DNA from: Harmothoe impar
Lineage: Eukaryota > Annelida > Polychaeta > Phyllodocida > Polynoidae
Length of the DNA stretch: 64,000 nt
NCBI GenBank assembly: GCA_947462335.1
Contig: OX381709.1
Location: forward strand, 68,750,609 to 68,814,608
Direction of reading: 5' to 3'
Both the position numbers and the translations under genes were made by a program. Below the pieces are notes generated by a model. That model was not told the DNA's origin, searched no databases, and saw only the letters and a list, made by a program, of their open reading frames with translations. Positions 55,301-58,300 of the stretch are shown here, one piece after another (within the stretch, counting starts at the first letter, position 1; the number at the start of each line of letters is the position of its first letter).

Positions 55301-58300
55301 TGCAACCCTCGTAAGTATCTCGCTAGGAAGGCATCATGCTGATTCTATGGGGTCGATACCCTTGTAAAGGTTTGGCATAATGCATGAATGTAAGACATGA
55401 CAAGGGATGGAGGGAGGGGGGGGGGCTGAAAGAGGCCTCACCATCCATGACATAATTTGTGAACATGTCTGTTATTGCCAAAAATGGGTGATGGGACATG
55501 AGATTATGGGATCCAAAAGTCTAATGAGATCTTTTGTAAGAAACACAGTATTATATTTCTTTAAGCGGGGACGAAGTTGATAAGGAAAGCAATCCGCCCT
55601 CAGACAACTCCATCCCTATACAAGGCTACTTTTTACGCTAGATTGAAGAACTTTTATTCAGTATACCTGGAGAAATTGTGATATGTCGCTATCAACCCTG
55701 ATATTGCTATTAAGCCTTTAGCGACAGCATATTGCCTAAAAGCCTCATGTTCATGCGGGAGTGTATCAGCCCCGTAGGGTCGGCATGATGCACTGGCGAG
55801 CTATTCCATGCGTCATGACGACAACAGGGATAGCTCATTAAAACACTATGCCGTCTCTGAAAAGATAAACTAGATTAAAACTCTAGTAACTTAATACCAA
55901 GACGTTAATTTAAAAAGACGATAAAGGAATTATTTGTTGCCTTTGGCATCTTATATTGCTAAAAAGAAAAGTCATATCGTTTACCTTTCACATCACTGAA
56001 TAACCCTTTCAGAGTATGGCATTGTGCTTAAATTCACTATGCCCTTTCAGAATACCGCATTGTGCTTAACCAATTATATCGCTTTTCGCATGAATGCAGT
56101 GTGGTATAAAAAGGCCACAGTACCGCTCCTTACTCCACCCTATCTGTTACTGTCAGGGCAGCAATATGTGTCCTATTAAGAACTATAGCTATTATTCACT
56201 GACCTGCCCCCTGGCCGAACCTTGAGAACTACTTTATCATTGAAATTCTCCCCACATTGTCTCCATCTTGTGCCAATCTGCATCAATATCTAGCCACATA
56301 TAAAACTAAAGACAGAGGATGGGACTAGTTATAGAACTATTATCTCCAAATTAAATCTGTAAAACTATTGAGAATAAACCTCACTGATGTCCCCCCCCCC
56401 CCCCGGTTATTAGGATCATACAGGTATATCACAATGGTTTAAATTTAGTATTCAGTCTTATAATATATGGATAAATGGTGCTTTCCCATAGGTGAGGAAA
56501 ACAGAAAAATGTGCAAGCCCTTGCATTTGCTATTACAGCACAGAAACGAGCACGGGTACCCCAATTTTTAGTTTACTCTATGGATTCTATACTATGTTCA
56601 GTAAATTTTGTAGGAGGCCTGAATCTCTTTTAGGTATTGGGGGAATACCGGCTTTCACCTTTAAGTACACGCCAAGTCAGTATCAGCCGGCAGCCTTGTA
56701 TAATACTGAATGTAGAGGGCCCTGTGTATGCCATACACATCGTCTAGGAGCGGCGGGATCACCAATTCGCCTTGGTTGCAATAGGCTGTGGGTGTACACA
56801 AGTCTTTGTGTAGAGGGGCTGAAGTACCCTGAGCCCTGTGGTGGGACATGGCTGTCGGTAGTCCAGACTATGTACACCTCATCTATGTTCCGCCTATCTA
56901 CCCAACAGCACAGGCAGTGAGGAATACAACACTAAGGAAACACAAAGGAAACTGGCCTCCAGTTCTATGGATCTGATAGTAATGAAAATCAAAATTGCCA
57001 CAGTCTAATAATTTCAAACTGTAAAGAAAGATTTTCTATTGGAGATAAAAGACATGTTAGAGTTAGAGTTCCATGTTGGCTTAACATTTCTGTTGAAAGG
57101 AGAATTCAATCAGGTTAAAATCCTGTTTATGACCTTTGATAGGCATGGAGCATGAGTGCAGCACCATGCCGACCCTACAGGGGTTGGTGACCTCCTGACG
57201 TGAGTTACTCACCCGCCCAGTGATACATTGATGCATCATGATGACAATTGGACACCACGCCTGTAGTGCAATACCTTTGTTGACCCAGGGCACCTGTGCC
57301 CGCAGGTTCTTATACGACGGGTGTTTTCTGGAAATTCTGGACATTTTTGGCCTGCATTATAACGGAAATCCCTGGAAATAAAATAAACAAATGATATATA
57401 CGGAAAATATAGTTTAATAGTTATCCTCAGAATCCATTCCCAGACAAATCCTCCCAGTATTTCTCCTTCAAATTTTCCTGGGAAAAAACGTCACAAAATG
57501 ACAAATTTATCATCATTTGGCTCCAATGTTAAAAGATAGGGATCTAGACTATTCTTTTCCCATGTTGGAGGCAGGTGAGACGCTTTTTGAGACAGTATAG
57601 GAGAGGCTTTTAGCATAAACCTTCTTAAAACTGAAGGTTAGTTCTTGCTTTACACAGAAATCACGTTGAGTAGACCTCAAGTACCCCCCCCCCCCCCTCC
57701 CCCCCACAAAAAAAAAACATGTCATTGTACAAATTCTTCTCAGTATACCCTTTTATTGCACAACTCCCCTTACTCGGTGTGACTTTCTTGGGGCACCTGC
57801 ATTATTCGACCTATTAGTTGTGTGGTGCAGGTTCCTGATATTTCATATGATGCACATGTTGGGTATGCAGTCCATACCTAAATCGCCATGGTCCACCCTG
57901 AAGAATGACCAGACCTGGGACAGTCTTAGCACCGGGAGTCTTGGGCCACTCTTTAGGGTGGGGAGTAGTGGTGTTTTGACAAATGTGGACTTCTTTTTAA
58001 TTTTTTGTTTTTGTTTTTGAGCTCACCCAAGCCAAAATGCCCTGGGCAGGCCTCCCACCGATTTAGTTCCTTTGACCGAGATTCCTTTAGAATTCCTTTG
58101 AAATTCCTTTATCTTCAGCGAAAAGATTCCTTTAAAATCCCTTTAAGGTGGTCCGGAAGGTGTTTGGAGGCCTGCCTGGGTCTACCATTCATTGGTGCAC
58201 ACATTGTTGTACAATAGTTTTTATATAACTGTTGTGTTCAACAATCCCATGCTTGTACCTGTTGTCGTTCTCTGCCATAGATAGGGGACAATGCAGCTTT